64,000 nucleotides of DNA, taken from Datnioides undecimradiatus. Its lineage: Eukaryota; Chordata; Actinopteri; Lobotiformes; Datnioididae. Shown piece by piece: positions 12,301 through 23,828 of the stretch (position 1 is its first letter; the number at the start of each line of letters is the position of its first letter). The stretch is from the NCBI GenBank assembly GCA_008933995.1, contig WARS01000031.1, forward strand, positions 214,001 through 278,000, written 5' to 3'. The notes under the pieces are model-generated. The model had not been told where the DNA came from. It made no database searches and saw only the letters and a list, made by a program, of their open reading frames with translations. The position numbers were made by a program, and so were the translations under genes.

Positions 12301-13060
12301 CTCCAGGTTCACTAATGATCTACATATTCATGAGGAGAAGGGTTCACTGTAACCTACAGATGAAGCAAGCAGATGCTCCTTTGATACAAGAAAGTGTTTT
12401 AATTACAGTAAATTAGGTATGGAGGATGGTTAACAAGATACTTATCTGTGATATATAAAAATAACGAGCATTTAATTTTAACCTTCAACATCCTAAAGAA
12501 GCTTCAACGGTTAGAAAATGACTTTGCATTGTACGTTAGTTCCACCATACATCATCTTGTGCTTAGTCATTGTTTAATTTCTGCTACAGCAGTTTTACAG
12601 CAACTGAGCTCCATTCATTCTCCACAATGTATCAGGATCATGCACCTGACATAATATGAATGCTCCACCTGAAATATAAGCATTTATTTTAAGCCTACAT
12701 TTTGTGAAAGTTGCCTAAAATAGATCTACATCTCCTGCTCACTTTCAGTACATTTGCATGCACACAAAATAGTCTGACTTAAATCACATCACACAATATG
12801 CTGTGATACTAATCATTATGCATTACTTTGCTCTGATAATTAGATAAACAAAGTGATTATTGAAACAATGCAATTAAAAAAAACCCAAACATTTCTTATC
12901 ACAGAATATCGCCCAATGCTCCCATCATTTTTCATCTGATAGATGATGCAAGCTGGATCTAATTGAATCTCAACCCACTAAATAAAGGAACACGACTACC
13001 AAATAATGCATTCACTCAGGATTACTGGGTGAAAGAATGTCACTACAGGGTAACTAATAA

Positions 13061-13080
13061 GCATTGTTTGCATGCAAATG
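13061..13080 (+). promoter_or_regulatory. SOX-POU composite-like site
   Basis: A SOX-type CATTGT (13062-13067) is followed after four bases by a perfect POU octamer ATGCAAAT (13072-13079). The octamer overlaps the 12-bp palindrome TTTGCATGCAAA (13067-13078). SOX-POU pairs with short spacers are known enhancer modules in vertebrates; the spacing here is inferred, not tested. Confidence 0.3.
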
Positions 13081-13734
13081 TGTCCACCATCTAGCTAACT
13101 GTCACTTGTGTCCTGAAATTTACTGAAATGACTTTGTTTTACTTACATAATTTATTATATATTCCAAGACATTAACCCTGTGTGCAAGGTTGATGCATTA
13201 AATGATAAAGATGTATGATAATAGAGAGATAACAAGTCATTAGACAAAAAGACATTTGAAATATTCTCAAAAACAACATGGAAACCTCAAATGTGAGGTC
13301 TTATTCAGCCACGGAGAGAGAAATGACTATCGATTATGTTATGTAAAGAAAAAAAAAATCAAAGCATCACCTTATGCTACAGTTTGGATTCAGACTCTTC
13401 ATGTTCTGCCCATTACACTGTGTGTATCTGCACACGAACCATCACTAATTTTAAACTGAACTCATTTTCATTTCAAAATCAAAGGTGCGCCCCAAAGTTC
13501 ACGGATGTTTTCCCACCAACCTCAGACGCGGTGGATGCAGACGTAGCTAAAGAAAACAAAAGGGAGGCTTTCCTTCTCAAATGATTTGCTGTAACCACAA
13601 TACCTTATGTTCAGATACAGGTGCAGTCTGCAGAGAGACAGTTACATCAGCATGGATAATGAACCCCTGAGTGTCTCATCTGAATGCACAACACAGAGTA
13701 CACAGTGCATCTCAAACTGTGAGGAGGTTTTTGG

Positions 13735-13748
13735 TTTTTTTTTTTTTT
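13735..13748. repeat. T14 homopolymer
   Basis: Fourteen thymines in a row. No element was recognised next to it. Confidence 0.9.
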
Positions 13749-14212
13749 AGTGCTGACTTTGTTAAGAAATTTGCTGTAGCCAACGCAGCTTTGGAAGACC
13801 ATTGAGAGCAACGTAAATCAATTCAGTCTCCGACTCAACATTGCAGCTTGGAAAAATAATACATCACCCCCACCTTCCTCTAGCCTTACCTTGATGTCAA
13901 CACAGAAAACATACTGCATACACAAACCCAAAATGACAGCAATGTTTCCAATCCAGATTACTTGACTTTCTGCTAAACTTTCTCAAGGCACCAAATTTTG
14001 CTTCGTACTGGTAAACATGGAAAGTAATAAGACAGTCGGCTTACATTTTATGAAGACCAACAGCCATACAAATAAAACTATAAACCACCCATTCATTTAA
14101 GAGCAGGGAGATATTCACCTGAATGGAGAGTACGTTCCCATCTGACTGGGAAGAAAACTTTGGGACTGATCATATTTTATTGAGATGGGACTATGTTTCA
14201 TTTCAACATATT

Positions 14213-14330
14213 AAAGCTGCAGTAGGAAATTTGAACATGCGCTATACACAACCTTCCTCCTCTCTCCCTGCTGCTTGGCATCGCTGCACTTAGGCCCCTC
14301 CCACCAAATGAACAGCAACATGTTTAAACG
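14213..14330 (+). mobile_element. Possible degenerate teleost repeat
   Basis: The stretch opens with ATTAAAGCTGCAGTAGG, which matches the start of an abundant percomorph interspersed repeat. The following part, with GGCCCCTCCCACC near 14293, is plausible for the same family but diverged. A stretch reading GATTGGCTAG at 14568 may belong to it too. Boundaries and family are uncertain. Confidence 0.4.
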
Positions 14331-17300
14331 GCAGCTTAAGGACTTGGTTGCTTTGTGAAAAACTCTTGATGAGATGATTGTCTTGATATACTTTCTGACT
14401 ACTTCAGCAAGCCCTTACTTTGGTGGTGAGTGCAGAGAAACAGTTCCAGACCTGATTTCTTGGGAAAGTGGTCGCAGCAACCTTGAATTCTAAAAACCAC
14501 ACACATACAAACCCACACACAATTGCAATAACTCTTTTGTCATCCTTGTTTGAACAGAGTTGCTGTGATTGGCTAGTTAGCCCTCATTGGTTGTTTGATT
14601 CCAGTCAGGTCCATCAAAAGAAGATAAATACAATGCGGATGTTTACTTTGATTAAATGTTCTCAGCAATGTAAAATGGGGAAATTAAGTTATTTCAATTT
14701 AAATTTTAATGGACTAATATTGGCTACTTTAACTTTAAAAATGAATAAAATATAATCCTACCCACAAATGCACATCATTTTACCTGGCCTTAGGCAAACA
14801 AAGAAATGCATGGATGGAATTTTTGTTATAATTGTGGCTCTGATTGAAAAAGGTTTTGACAGCCCATCGGCAGACAGTGTGCCTGACGGACACGTTCTGC
14901 AAAGTGTAATATCTCTTGACCTCGAGACATTATAACTGTTAGCTGGCTGTGGCCATTGGCAACTCTCAACACTGAGATGCTCAATGTTTATATTTCTGCC
15001 ATGGTGATTGATCACAATTCACATTTTTTATAAGCCCAAAACCAGAGTCATATGTGACCACCACGACATCTAGGTCGCTGAATCCACTGAAAAAACTGGC
15101 TGCACCAAAAACGAAAGAAAGGCCTGCATCTGCTACACACATCATACGAGTCCCACAATCCTTAAAACGTGCTGACAGAATGGGTATTTTCTCGCTCTGT
15201 CAGCTGTATCAATCTCTGAACATAAACATTCTCAAACAGCATTCAATATGCTGACAGACAGACATCTCTTTTCAACCAATTGATGAAATTTTAATTGACT
15301 ATCAGTGTCTTATGGTAAGGCTTTTGTCTGAGCCCTGTTGGGTACCCGCCTTATATTTGGCACCCGACTGTGACTACTTGTGTCTGATAAGAAAAACCGC
15401 AGAACAAAACAACTGCTTCTAGTAGCAATTTCACAGTGATATTATTACCATTTCATGATTCGACACAGTTATTTTTCCAAAAGAGACGAAGAAGATTAAC
15501 ATTAACCCATTAGCAGGAGCGACAAGGTGGGGGCGAACATGGCTCGGAGAGCTCAGTTCTTTTAAATATCTAAATAAATAAGAAAAAAGTGAGCATTCAG
15601 TAGGGGTCAGGGACTGCAGTAATTGCTACTTCTGTTAATAAGGCCTAGAGGACTATAAGGACATGTGAGGAACATTTTATACAACCAGCAATACGCACAC
15701 GTTACATTATCTCACACGTACAATCACAGGCACAGCTGGCCACTGATAAGTACATGAACTTCAGCTGCTTTTTCAGGCTTGTTAACTCAACAGAACAACC
15801 TGCAGAACATTGTGGAACATTTTGGTTGCTTTGCAGATTAGAGTTTGCTGGTTGGTTTCATGGGTGCACTTATAATGGTCTCTTAAACTGGCAGTAGAAC
15901 GGGTGATATTTCTAACAGACATTTTGAAGATGTTGCATGCAGTTAATAAAAGAGTCTTTCATAAGTTTAGTTAATCCACATGTTTAGCACCAGGTTAAGA
16001 GTTTCTATTGCCTTCAGCTGCCCATAAAGGCTGTGCCGCTCCTTGCTTCCGACCGGATTAAAGTGGTTTGAACTGACAATGCCATCCTTGGAGCCCAGCA
16101 ATCTTGCTAGCATTGCTAAAAATGTCCAAAAGTTGGCACAGAAAAGGAGAAGTTGCCATTCAGTTTACATGTACTCTGTGTCCCACCTGAAGGCTGCAAA
16201 GGATTCAATCTTGTGAGTCAGTATTTTTCAAGAACCTTAAAAACCCCATCAGGAAGGAAGTAACGTAGTGCACTCGGTGCAGGAGGTTAGAGAATAATGT
16301 CTCTTATTCTATAAAGCTCATGCAGTATGACAGGAAACAGCCTTTTCCTTTGTAACCCATATTCACAAATTGGATATCATGGATTTAGGCTACTTTAGAT
16401 TCTTACAACTATTCTACCCTTCATTGTCCAGCGTTAGATTTAATGGGGTGGGGTAGAGTGGGTCTGAAGGTGGGCATATGCCTTGTAAATTGGAATTTTT
16501 GGTGAAAGTGTTGCACGGCCTCAAGGGGGAACGCTCAGTTGACTTAAACGCAGCACTTTTACTGCAACGGCCTCATCAATTCACTGAGCTCTTTTGAAGC
16601 AGAGCAGCAGTTCCAGAATGAACAAAGAACTTTTGACTCGGTGGAGAAACAAAGACAGAAGCGGAAAGATAGAGACATCCAGGCAGACAGAAAATGACTG
16701 CGTGTTGTGTGAAGATGGTCGTGGAGCTGTACAAAAAAAGCTGTCACTTGCCATACTGACAGTGAAACACTGGGTTAGGTTTCTGTCAGTCCGTCTCTTA
16801 CTGGATCCCACAAGATCGCTGTTTTTTATTCCTGTTCGTGTTAGAATTCATTTTAATTTTTAGGCACATATTTTTAAAAGCTGACCTGTTTAACAACACT
16901 GATAATGACTCTTTTATGGCTTTTAATATAAGGGAAATGGTGAACGCATCGATTTCTGATGCTCAAAACCTGTCTTAGCTTGTGGTATAAAGTACAAAGT
17001 AAAAGGAGTAAGGAGGGATAATTTAAAAGAAAAACACACACCTCTCTTTAGAAGACAGTTGAGACGATACCTTGAGAGTTCATCTATCCAAAAAGATACC
17101 GTTCTGTCAAGGGGAGTGAGCAATAACTACTGTCTGCAAAGAAAATGGAGGTCAGAAAAGTACACAACAGAGCGACCGGTATAGAAACCTATCTGATCTC
17201 AGAAAAGTACTGCGCTACAACAACTTTCTTCTCCTTTTGTACATAGCTCCTTTGGGAGAACTCCCTGGGTACAGTATTGTGAGGCCAGAAGCACAGTCAG

Positions 17301-18159
17301 ACCCCCAAATGAGCTGAAGTCCCACACTTGAGAGATGAAAGGTGCACTTATAGAATAGATCAAGGGCAAAGGAGGAAAACAAGAAAGAGGAAAAATATAT
17401 TATTCTTGGTCGTTAATAGGAAGGAAACAGCCCTTAAAACAGATGAAATGTTTGTTTGATATTGCAATCTGTTTCATCAGAATAACTGACATCTCTATCA
17501 CCTCGATCTTGTCTCAGCATCTTAGAACAGAAGTAATTTCAACAGTGCAGTAATGGCAGAGAATTGTTTTCTTAATGCATTCGCTGTGTTCTCCGGACGA
17601 CCTGCAGCATTCTGCCTTCTCGTCACTGCACTCCAAATTCATAAAATCTGCTTATTACACTTCTGCCACAAGTCCGGCTGCATTCCTTGAAGCCATTAGT
17701 GGTTGTTGAGAATGGTTTGGGCTGGCCTCAGCATTGACTGTAATGACAAGGACAGGGTGCCAGGGAGAATCAATGCTTCTCTGTGGCTCAAGAATGAAAC
17801 TGTAACAGCAAGACTGCCCCCATTGAGAGCCGGACTGCCGTCTTCTTCAACCACTTAATTGATCAAGGTTTTATTTATCTTGTCACAAGACTTTAACCTA
17901 ATTTGTTTTCCATTCGCTCACAAAGCACCTTCATTGAATTACCATGTTAACAATCCACAGTATTACATTTACCACCCCTCCCCCTCCCGAACTCACTTTC
18001 GATATTGTGTCTGTGTTAATTTACATGTAGCAGGGGCACTTTTAAACTTGTGTAATTAATTATCATATCAAACGTAATATTTATATGAGTTTTTGTTGGC
18101 GCGCACACACACATAAACACAGCAGGCTTTTCATTAGAGAATATTCTTTTTGTATGTGT
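14331..18159. other. Non-coding DNA, no gene seen
   Basis: Frames are closed throughout. The two overlapping open stretches near 16559-16863 are short and carry no domain. A stretch at about 17560-17860 is less AT-rich than its surroundings and could be conserved non-coding sequence, but I see no specific motif. A candidate donor near 14423 has no matching open exon upstream. Confidence 0.7.
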
Positions 18160-18580
18160 TTTTAATACAGCAGGGGGAGTGGAGGGGCGGAGGGCCGCGA
18201 TGAATTCCTCTCCCTTTGTTCTTTCTGAACAAAGCAGAGGTGCATCACGCATATCCTCTTTACTCTGCAACTATGCAAAGATGTCGTTGTAATTGGGTGA
18301 TATTTTTACTGCAATACGGGCTGCATGCATTTCCATTACATTTCTGTCATAAAATACCCTCCTCACTGTCGTCAACTTAAATGGAATGTCAATACTTAGT
18401 GCGTGGAATGGGGAGCGTGGAAATGGGCTTAACACTGGGACCCATAAACATAAAGTTTAATGCCGCCACCAAAGGAAGGGCCAATCACAGCATAGCTTTG
18501 CAAATCAAAGAATAATAATCACAGATTTTCTCGCCCAGCCATCTCAACAGCTTAATATAAATAAGTTAGTAGCACCCTCT
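18160..18580. promoter_or_regulatory. Candidate enhancer with inverted SOX-type sites
   Basis: The best enhancer-like stretch in the window. CTTTGTTC (18214-18221) and GAACAAAG (18227-18234) form a perfect 8-bp inverted repeat with a 5-base spacer, giving two SOX/HMG-type ACAAAG cores in opposite orientation. Nearby are an octamer-like ATGCAAAG (about 18274), TAATTG (about 18291), a CCAAT (18481) and the TCF/LEF core ATCAAAG (18504-18510). The left part has a GC-rich CpG-bearing block (18180-18200). SOX, POU, TCF and homeodomain sites often co-occur in vertebrate developmental enhancers. Function here is inferred from motifs alone. Confidence 0.35.
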
Positions 18581-18715
18581 TGCGCGCTCTCGTTTTCTAA
18601 TCATCACCACTTTCCTTCTCTCTATTCCATTTTTCTTTGCATCGCACACTTTTCCATTCCTCACATCCCAGCTGCACAATTCTCCACCCCACCCCTCTTG
18701 TACGTTGCTTTCATT

Positions 18716-18743
18716 AAAAAATAAATAAATAAATAAATAAAAT
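18716..18743. repeat. (AAAT)n microsatellite
   Basis: About six tandem AAAT units in a short A-rich run. Confidence 0.9.
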
Positions 18744-19430
18744 CCCCAAACCCAAACAGCTATGTATTGTTCAGCGACGAGGTCCAGGCAAAAATAGACC
18801 AAAAATGTAAAGAAAAGAAATCTAAACAGCAAAATCAAATTATTGGGTATTAAGCTGGGATTGGATTGTGGAATAAGAGACAGCGCTGCTCAGCTGATCT
18901 CTGTCTGATGTCCAGAGGGAGATTCCTCACACAGGACCACTTTATGGGCTCATTTGAATTACCACAGCTCCGACTGTAAGTCAGCAGGCTGCTAAGAAGG
19001 AGAAAGCCGTGCCAGCACAGGGTGATTATGGCCATAATATATTAACCCATACTGGGCAATTTCCAGAGGCAAGTCAGATGATGCTCTGATTGATTTTACT
19101 ATGCTGTAAGTGTTAACTATTAACACTGCTCTTAGTAGAATATGGTCATTGTTCTATATCATCTGTTTTAGACGACTGCGCTCAGTCTACTCTCCGTTTT
19201 CCAGTCATAAATGTGAATGTTAACATCTCATTTCATGATTTTCTTAGAATTAAAATCTGACATTAATATATTGAAATGATTAGTTAATAAATACATAAAT
19301 GCATGGCTAAGTAAATAAGTAATGATTGTAGAGCTGCCTGAGTGAGTCATCCACATAACATGCAAAGTATTGTTTTTCCCTCTTGAGTCTTACCACTAGT
19401 CACAAGATAAACATCATGTTCTTTTCTTAG

Positions 19431-19433
<3 letters not shown>
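18744..19433. other. Non-coding DNA, no gene seen
   Basis: No coding signal. The stretch 18845-19060 is less AT-rich and unique-looking, but I cannot name any element in it. Confidence 0.7.
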
Positions 19434-19487
<54 letters not shown>

Positions 19488-19489
19488 AC
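19434..19489. repeat. (CA)22 microsatellite
   Basis: Uninterrupted CA from 19434 to 19477 (44 bases), then a TATA interruption and a few more CA units. It is long enough to be polymorphic. Confidence 0.95.
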
Positions 19490-19861
19490 ACTTGTTGAGA
19501 AACGAATGTTGTCTTGTGATGTCAAGGCAGAGTGCATACAGTGGTATCTCTAAGGTAATTAAACAGAACTAAAGGTCTGCTGTGACTGGGAAGGCTTGGC
19601 AGGGCTAGACTAATGGGAAAGCTGATTAAAGTGTGTTTCATCCTCCTAATGAAACTCATCTTCTCAGCCCACAGCATACAGACAAGTTCAGCACAGTAGC
19701 ATTACAGGTCCAAAGAGGCTTTCAGTACTCTTATTATTCTTACCTTTACATGTTGGTCATAAAGGTCCATATTCTTTTGGGTTACCAAAGCGAGTGAGAC
19801 TAATTGTTTCTAATGAGGATGAAGTTTTTAACTGAAGAGCTACAGTAGTATTGGAAGACCT
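19490..19861. other. Non-coding DNA, no gene seen
   Basis: Unique AT-rich sequence between the CA microsatellite and the L2-like tail. Nothing specific is recognised in it. Confidence 0.65.
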
Positions 19862-19925
19862 GTATTTTACATATGATTTCACTTGGCAAAAGCTTTTGTC
19901 CAAAGCAGCTTACAGTGAGTGTATT
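19862..19925 (-). mobile_element. L2 / V-SINE type 3' tail fragment
   Basis: On the minus strand the sequence resembles the 3' tail shared by fish L2-clade LINEs and V-SINEs, the part carrying a GTAAG(T/C)NGCTTTGG-type core. The plus strand shows TTTGTCCAAAGCAGCTTAC (19894-19912), preceded by a CACTTGGCAAAAGC block and an ACATATG-type end at 19869. Several substitutions mark it as old. The element body may continue to about 20050, but I cannot fix that boundary. No coding part of a LINE is visible. Confidence 0.6.
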
Positions 19926-20249
19926 TAACCTCCATAGGAAAAAGAGCTGCATCTCATCAAAAACTGTGAGTGCATCTCTCTCAAACAGCTTCACAACTTG
20001 TCCACTGCTACATCACAAATGCTTAGAGTTCCTAGAAGTACTCATCTGTGGAAAACACTTTGGACACAGAGGTAGTAGAAACAGACGCTATTTGGCAAAA
20101 ACAGCCGGGGCTCTAATGTCGCGATGGCACATGGCTGAGCGTTGAGCTGACACAGCCACATGGCTGTAGAGTGTTTTCCTACTCATGCCCATTTGGCATT
20201 TTGGTGACTCACTATGAACTTGACTGTGTTAAATTTCAGATGTAGGCAC

Positions 20250-20552
20250 AGTACATAGGACAGAGGCTCAGTAGTTTCACAGCAAACGGGTCCTGTCTGT
20301 GAATTCATGTGTGCTTTATATGCTCCACTTACTTACCACAGTTCAACAACTTGCAGTTTGGGTAAACTGCAAACTCTAAATTGCCCATAGATATGAATAA
20401 CATTGTCTGCTCATGTGTGCTAGCCCTGTAACAGAATGGCAACCTTCCCAGTGTGAACCCTGTCTCTTGCCCAATGCAATCTGGAACAGGCTCCAAACCC
20501 TCACTAACCTTGCACAGGTTAAGCAGGTATAAAAATATAGATGGGCTTGTCT
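20250..20552 (+). mobile_element. tRNA-type SINE-like teleost retroposon, degenerate
   Basis: The sequence follows a very common teleost retroposon. Recognised blocks, in order: a CTCAGTAGTTTCACAGCAA block (about 20268) matching the tRNA-like head; GGGTCCTGTCTGTGAATTC (about 20288); CCACAGTTCAACAACTTGC (about 20337); CTAAATTGCCCATAG (20376-20390); AGCCCTGTAACAGAATGGC (about 20423); CTCTTGCCCAATG (20463-20475); AACAGGCTCCAAACCCTC (about 20484); GGTTAAGCAGGTAT (20517-20530); and a short AT-rich 3' end. It encodes no protein and would have moved with LINE machinery. The copy is diverged and seems to lack part of the middle. I do not recall the Repbase name with certainty. Confidence 0.75.
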
Positions 20553-20603
20553 TCTGGTGGATTTGAGCTTGTTCTGCTCAGCTAATCACAATCCAAAAAT
20601 GCG

Positions 20604-20653
20604 ATTGTCTGTATAAATGTGTTTGTCTGTATTGTCTGTATAAATGTGTTTGT
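20604..20653. repeat. 27-bp tandem duplication, 1.85 copies
   Basis: A 23-base segment starting ATTGTCTGTATAAATG is repeated perfectly at 20604-20626 and 20631-20653, giving a 27-bp period with no mismatch over the shared part. It lies about 50 bp downstream of the SINE-like element. The lack of mismatches suggests a recent event. Confidence 0.9.
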
Positions 20654-21854
20654 GGCATGAATGACTGTCATCCTGCAAAGACTGTTCACCAGGATGTGTG
20701 AAATGAGAACTCGGGAAGTGTCAGCACCCTCTGAAGATGTCCGGAAATGGCTGGTGGATGCACTTTCTTGTTGTCTCACTACCCCTGCTGTTCACCACCA
20801 GTCTTGAGTGGCTCTTTCTCTCAGGCTCCTTCTCTCATATCATTTAACCTGTTCTTGAATTGAGCAATGGTTCCTCTGGGACACGAACAACACAGCAAAT
20901 GTGTTACTGTATATCCTCCCACGCGAATATAAGGTGCCATATATTCACTTGTCATGATGGCTTTTTTGTCCAGACTGTTGTGATGTAACTGGTCATGACG
21001 GATGCCAGTCCCACCCACACCAACTGAAAATGTATTCCTCAGTCCCTATTCCACTGCAGCATAAGACATGCATCACGTCCCCAGCCACAAAATTACCAGA
21101 AAGTCGGTTGCCACAAGCTGTTGAAGACTTCTGATTTGATTTCTCACTCTCTCTCTCCATTTGAAATGCTACTCTCCCATCAAGAGTCCTGGAATATTTT
21201 CAGTGTGAAGCTCTCCTTCAGTCACGCCACCTTAAGATTTGAAAAATTTGAAAAAAGACCAAATCAGTTACTCCACAATTTAACATTTATCAGCTTGTCT
21301 TGGAAAAAAACTCCTTCTTATTGGTTTTTTTCCCCCTGACAGTACAAATTAGGAAGTCTAAAATATCAAATATCAATTTTGATATTAATCAAGCAGAGAA
21401 TACCAAGGCTGTCTGGAAGTCTTTGTGCTCCCATAACTTTAATCACGTGTTTTGGTGCATCATTTCAATCCAAAGTGTTCTACTTTTGGTCGTATTGATA
21501 CATCATGTCACTGCCAGCTCTCAATCAATCTCAATAACCTGTTTTATGCGCGCACCTTATTTTTGTTGTCACCGTTGACGGTGTCACACGCTGCAACCAA
21601 GGGTTTACCACGATCACTGTGACACTGCGGAGTGAAAAATGATCAATTATAATGTTGCTAAGTCTCACTTCCCCTCTCTCTGTCACTTATCAAACTGGTG
21701 ATAAATAGCTAGGTACTAATAAATAATCTCACATTCTGGACGGTGTTTGGAGAAGGAGTGCCATTAATTAGAGTGACAGACAAGTTAACAAGATGTGTAA
21801 TGAGATAAAGGCTCTGAGTATTGCTCTTCCGTTCTTTCGCCCATTTCCCTCGTT

Positions 21855-21869
21855 CTCCAATAATTGGAG
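21855..21869. promoter_or_regulatory. Palindromic CCAAT element
   Basis: CTCCAAT and ATTGGAG face each other across one base, giving a perfect 7-bp inverted repeat. It carries CCAAT cores on both strands, as bound by NF-Y, and an outer TCCCT/AGGGA pair extends it imperfectly. A TTAATTAG homeodomain-type core lies upstream near 21764. Inference from motifs only. Confidence 0.25.
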
Positions 21870-22390
21870 GAATGAGTAAGGGAAAAGTTTCTTGTTAAAA
21901 TGGTTAGCTCCTGTTTGGGAGCAGGCTGTTGATTTTAAGATTTACACTGGTAATAACACAACTCAGTGAGATAACTTGAAGAAAACACAAGGCTTATAAA
22001 CAAACTCGCAAATTTTTAATGGTGTTAGTGTCCAATATTATCTTGTTTGGAAATTCATCGATGGGTTTTTTTGGGATCCCATCTCTTATCAAAGAATATT
22101 AACAAAACTGACTGCGGTTCTATCTTCTTAAACAATAAAAGCATAGTGCAGCACCACATGGCATTTTCTGCTTTACCATGCTTAACATGTATGTAAAGGG
22201 TACGATGTGTAAAAAAACGACTTCCCCATTTGCTTTGTGTGTCCATGATTGAGCTTCGGCAATGATCAGTACAGTGCGGAGCTTGAATGGATACGCATTA
22301 ATAATTTTTCTCAGCAGAAACACAGATGTTACTGTTATGACCCCAGGATCGCTTTTTGACCAGTCTGTCAAAGCATATATGTTTAATCAC

Positions 22391-22427
22391 GTGTGTGTGT
22401 GTAGATCTCTCTCTCTCTCTCTCTCTG
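22391..22427. repeat. Compound (GT)6 and (TC)11 microsatellite
   Basis: A short GT run (22391-22402) is followed after two bases by a TC run (22405-22426). Confidence 0.9.
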
Positions 22428-22713
22428 GTGTCTGATGAGTTGCAGGTGCACATTACTCTGTGACATATCCCCTTCATATTTGTGTTACCCTGGGTAACCA
22501 GGAAATAGTTCTTACCTCGCTGCAATTCAAGCCCCCTCAAAGATGGGGGGCTTTATTGTGGACATTTCGACTCATCGTTGCCTCAGTGTCTATTGTACTA
22601 ATTTTCTGCAGGGACTACTGTGAAGAGATTTTACTGTTGTATCTGGTTAAATTCTTCAGGATTGTATTAGTCAGTTCTATAAGTAACTGTATGTAAATTG
22701 CGCTTCATACTTA

Positions 22714-22716
<3 letters not shown>

Positions 22717-22760
<44 letters not shown>
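22717..22760. repeat. (GT)22 microsatellite
   Basis: Forty-four bases of uninterrupted GT. The frame reading Cys-Val repeats through it is an artefact of the repeat. Confidence 0.95.
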
Positions 22761-22762
<2 letters not shown>

Positions 22763-23765
22763 CAGGAGGGGGGTCGGGGAGGTTTTTATTTGTTTATATT
22801 TGTGTGGAAACAATTTCATGCCAATGACAGCAGACAGTCTGACAGACTGACTGGCATGTTGCCATTCGACATAGTTAAGTCTAACACAGCCTCAATAAAA
22901 AGTCTCCACCTGTGTTGCATAGCTAAATAAAGCTGCGAGCAGCTAATACATTGGTAGCCAAGCTGTAAACAGATAAATAACTGAGAATAAGTGCATATGA
23001 GTTGACTATTTTTAGGAGACAGAAAAGTGTCTTAAGTAAGCAAGTTTTGGCGAACAATATGGCCTGTGCTGATAAGAAGCACAAGTTGGATGCTATATAG
23101 TGCTGCTGCCCAGATAACCCAGTCCCTCCTTTCTCTCTGCTTCTGCTCTGTGTTGTTGTTGGTCATCTGGAAGTCAGTTAAAGACAGTGATTTATGCCTG
23201 GGGCTTCATGCAGCATAGCCTCATTACACACAGCCATTTTGAGAATCAGCAGATAATTACAGTATACATCATAGACCTCATGGGGCCCAGCAGATCCAGT
23301 CTACTCCACTGGCCTGTCATTTTGGCCATAGGGCCTCAGGAATGGGAGTCTACGTGCTAACCTCATTTGGAATATGATTTGCTCTTCATTTTACAGAGAT
23401 TCTTGTTCAAAATTCATAGTGGGATGTTGAATTGGCATTTTCTTTAATTGCTCTACTGTGAATATTCATTATAGTTAATGATTTCTTCCTAATGCTATAT
23501 ATTTATCCAGTAAAGACAGTACAGAGTCAAGCTCATGAGTGCAATAAAATCAGTGTGATGAAAATGATGACTTTGATTTTTTTTTAAAAACTATTTTAAA
23601 TTGTTATTGTGTTGACTTTTCTTTGCACTGGAATAAAAAAAAATATTGGGGTTTGTGAGTCTTTCTCCACAACTTCTCATGACAAAGAATTAAAGCCAAA
23701 CAAGCAATTCTAACAGACTTTTCTTTCAATCTTCCATAAAGGGAACATTAACTCGTGCCCGAACT

Positions 23766-23828
23766 GAACTGAACCCTGAATATCTGGACCTCCGTCCACG
23801 AGCCGAGCTGAACCCTGAATATTGGACC
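23766..23828. repeat. Imperfect 39-bp-spaced direct repeat
   Basis: GA(A/G)CTGAACCCTGAATAT followed by TGGACC occurs at 23766-23790 and again at 23805-23828, with one substitution and one small indel. The spacer is CG-rich for this region. It may be part of an unrecognised repeat family. Confidence 0.7.

Larger units (their letters stand above)
8716..14212. other. Non-coding DNA with microsatellites, no gene seen
   Basis: No exon is supported. An open stretch of 115 codons at 10364-10711 (plus) has no recognisable domain. Pieces listed separately are two GT repeats, two candidate regulatory motif clusters and a T14 run. The rest looks like unique AT-rich sequence. Confidence 0.75.
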
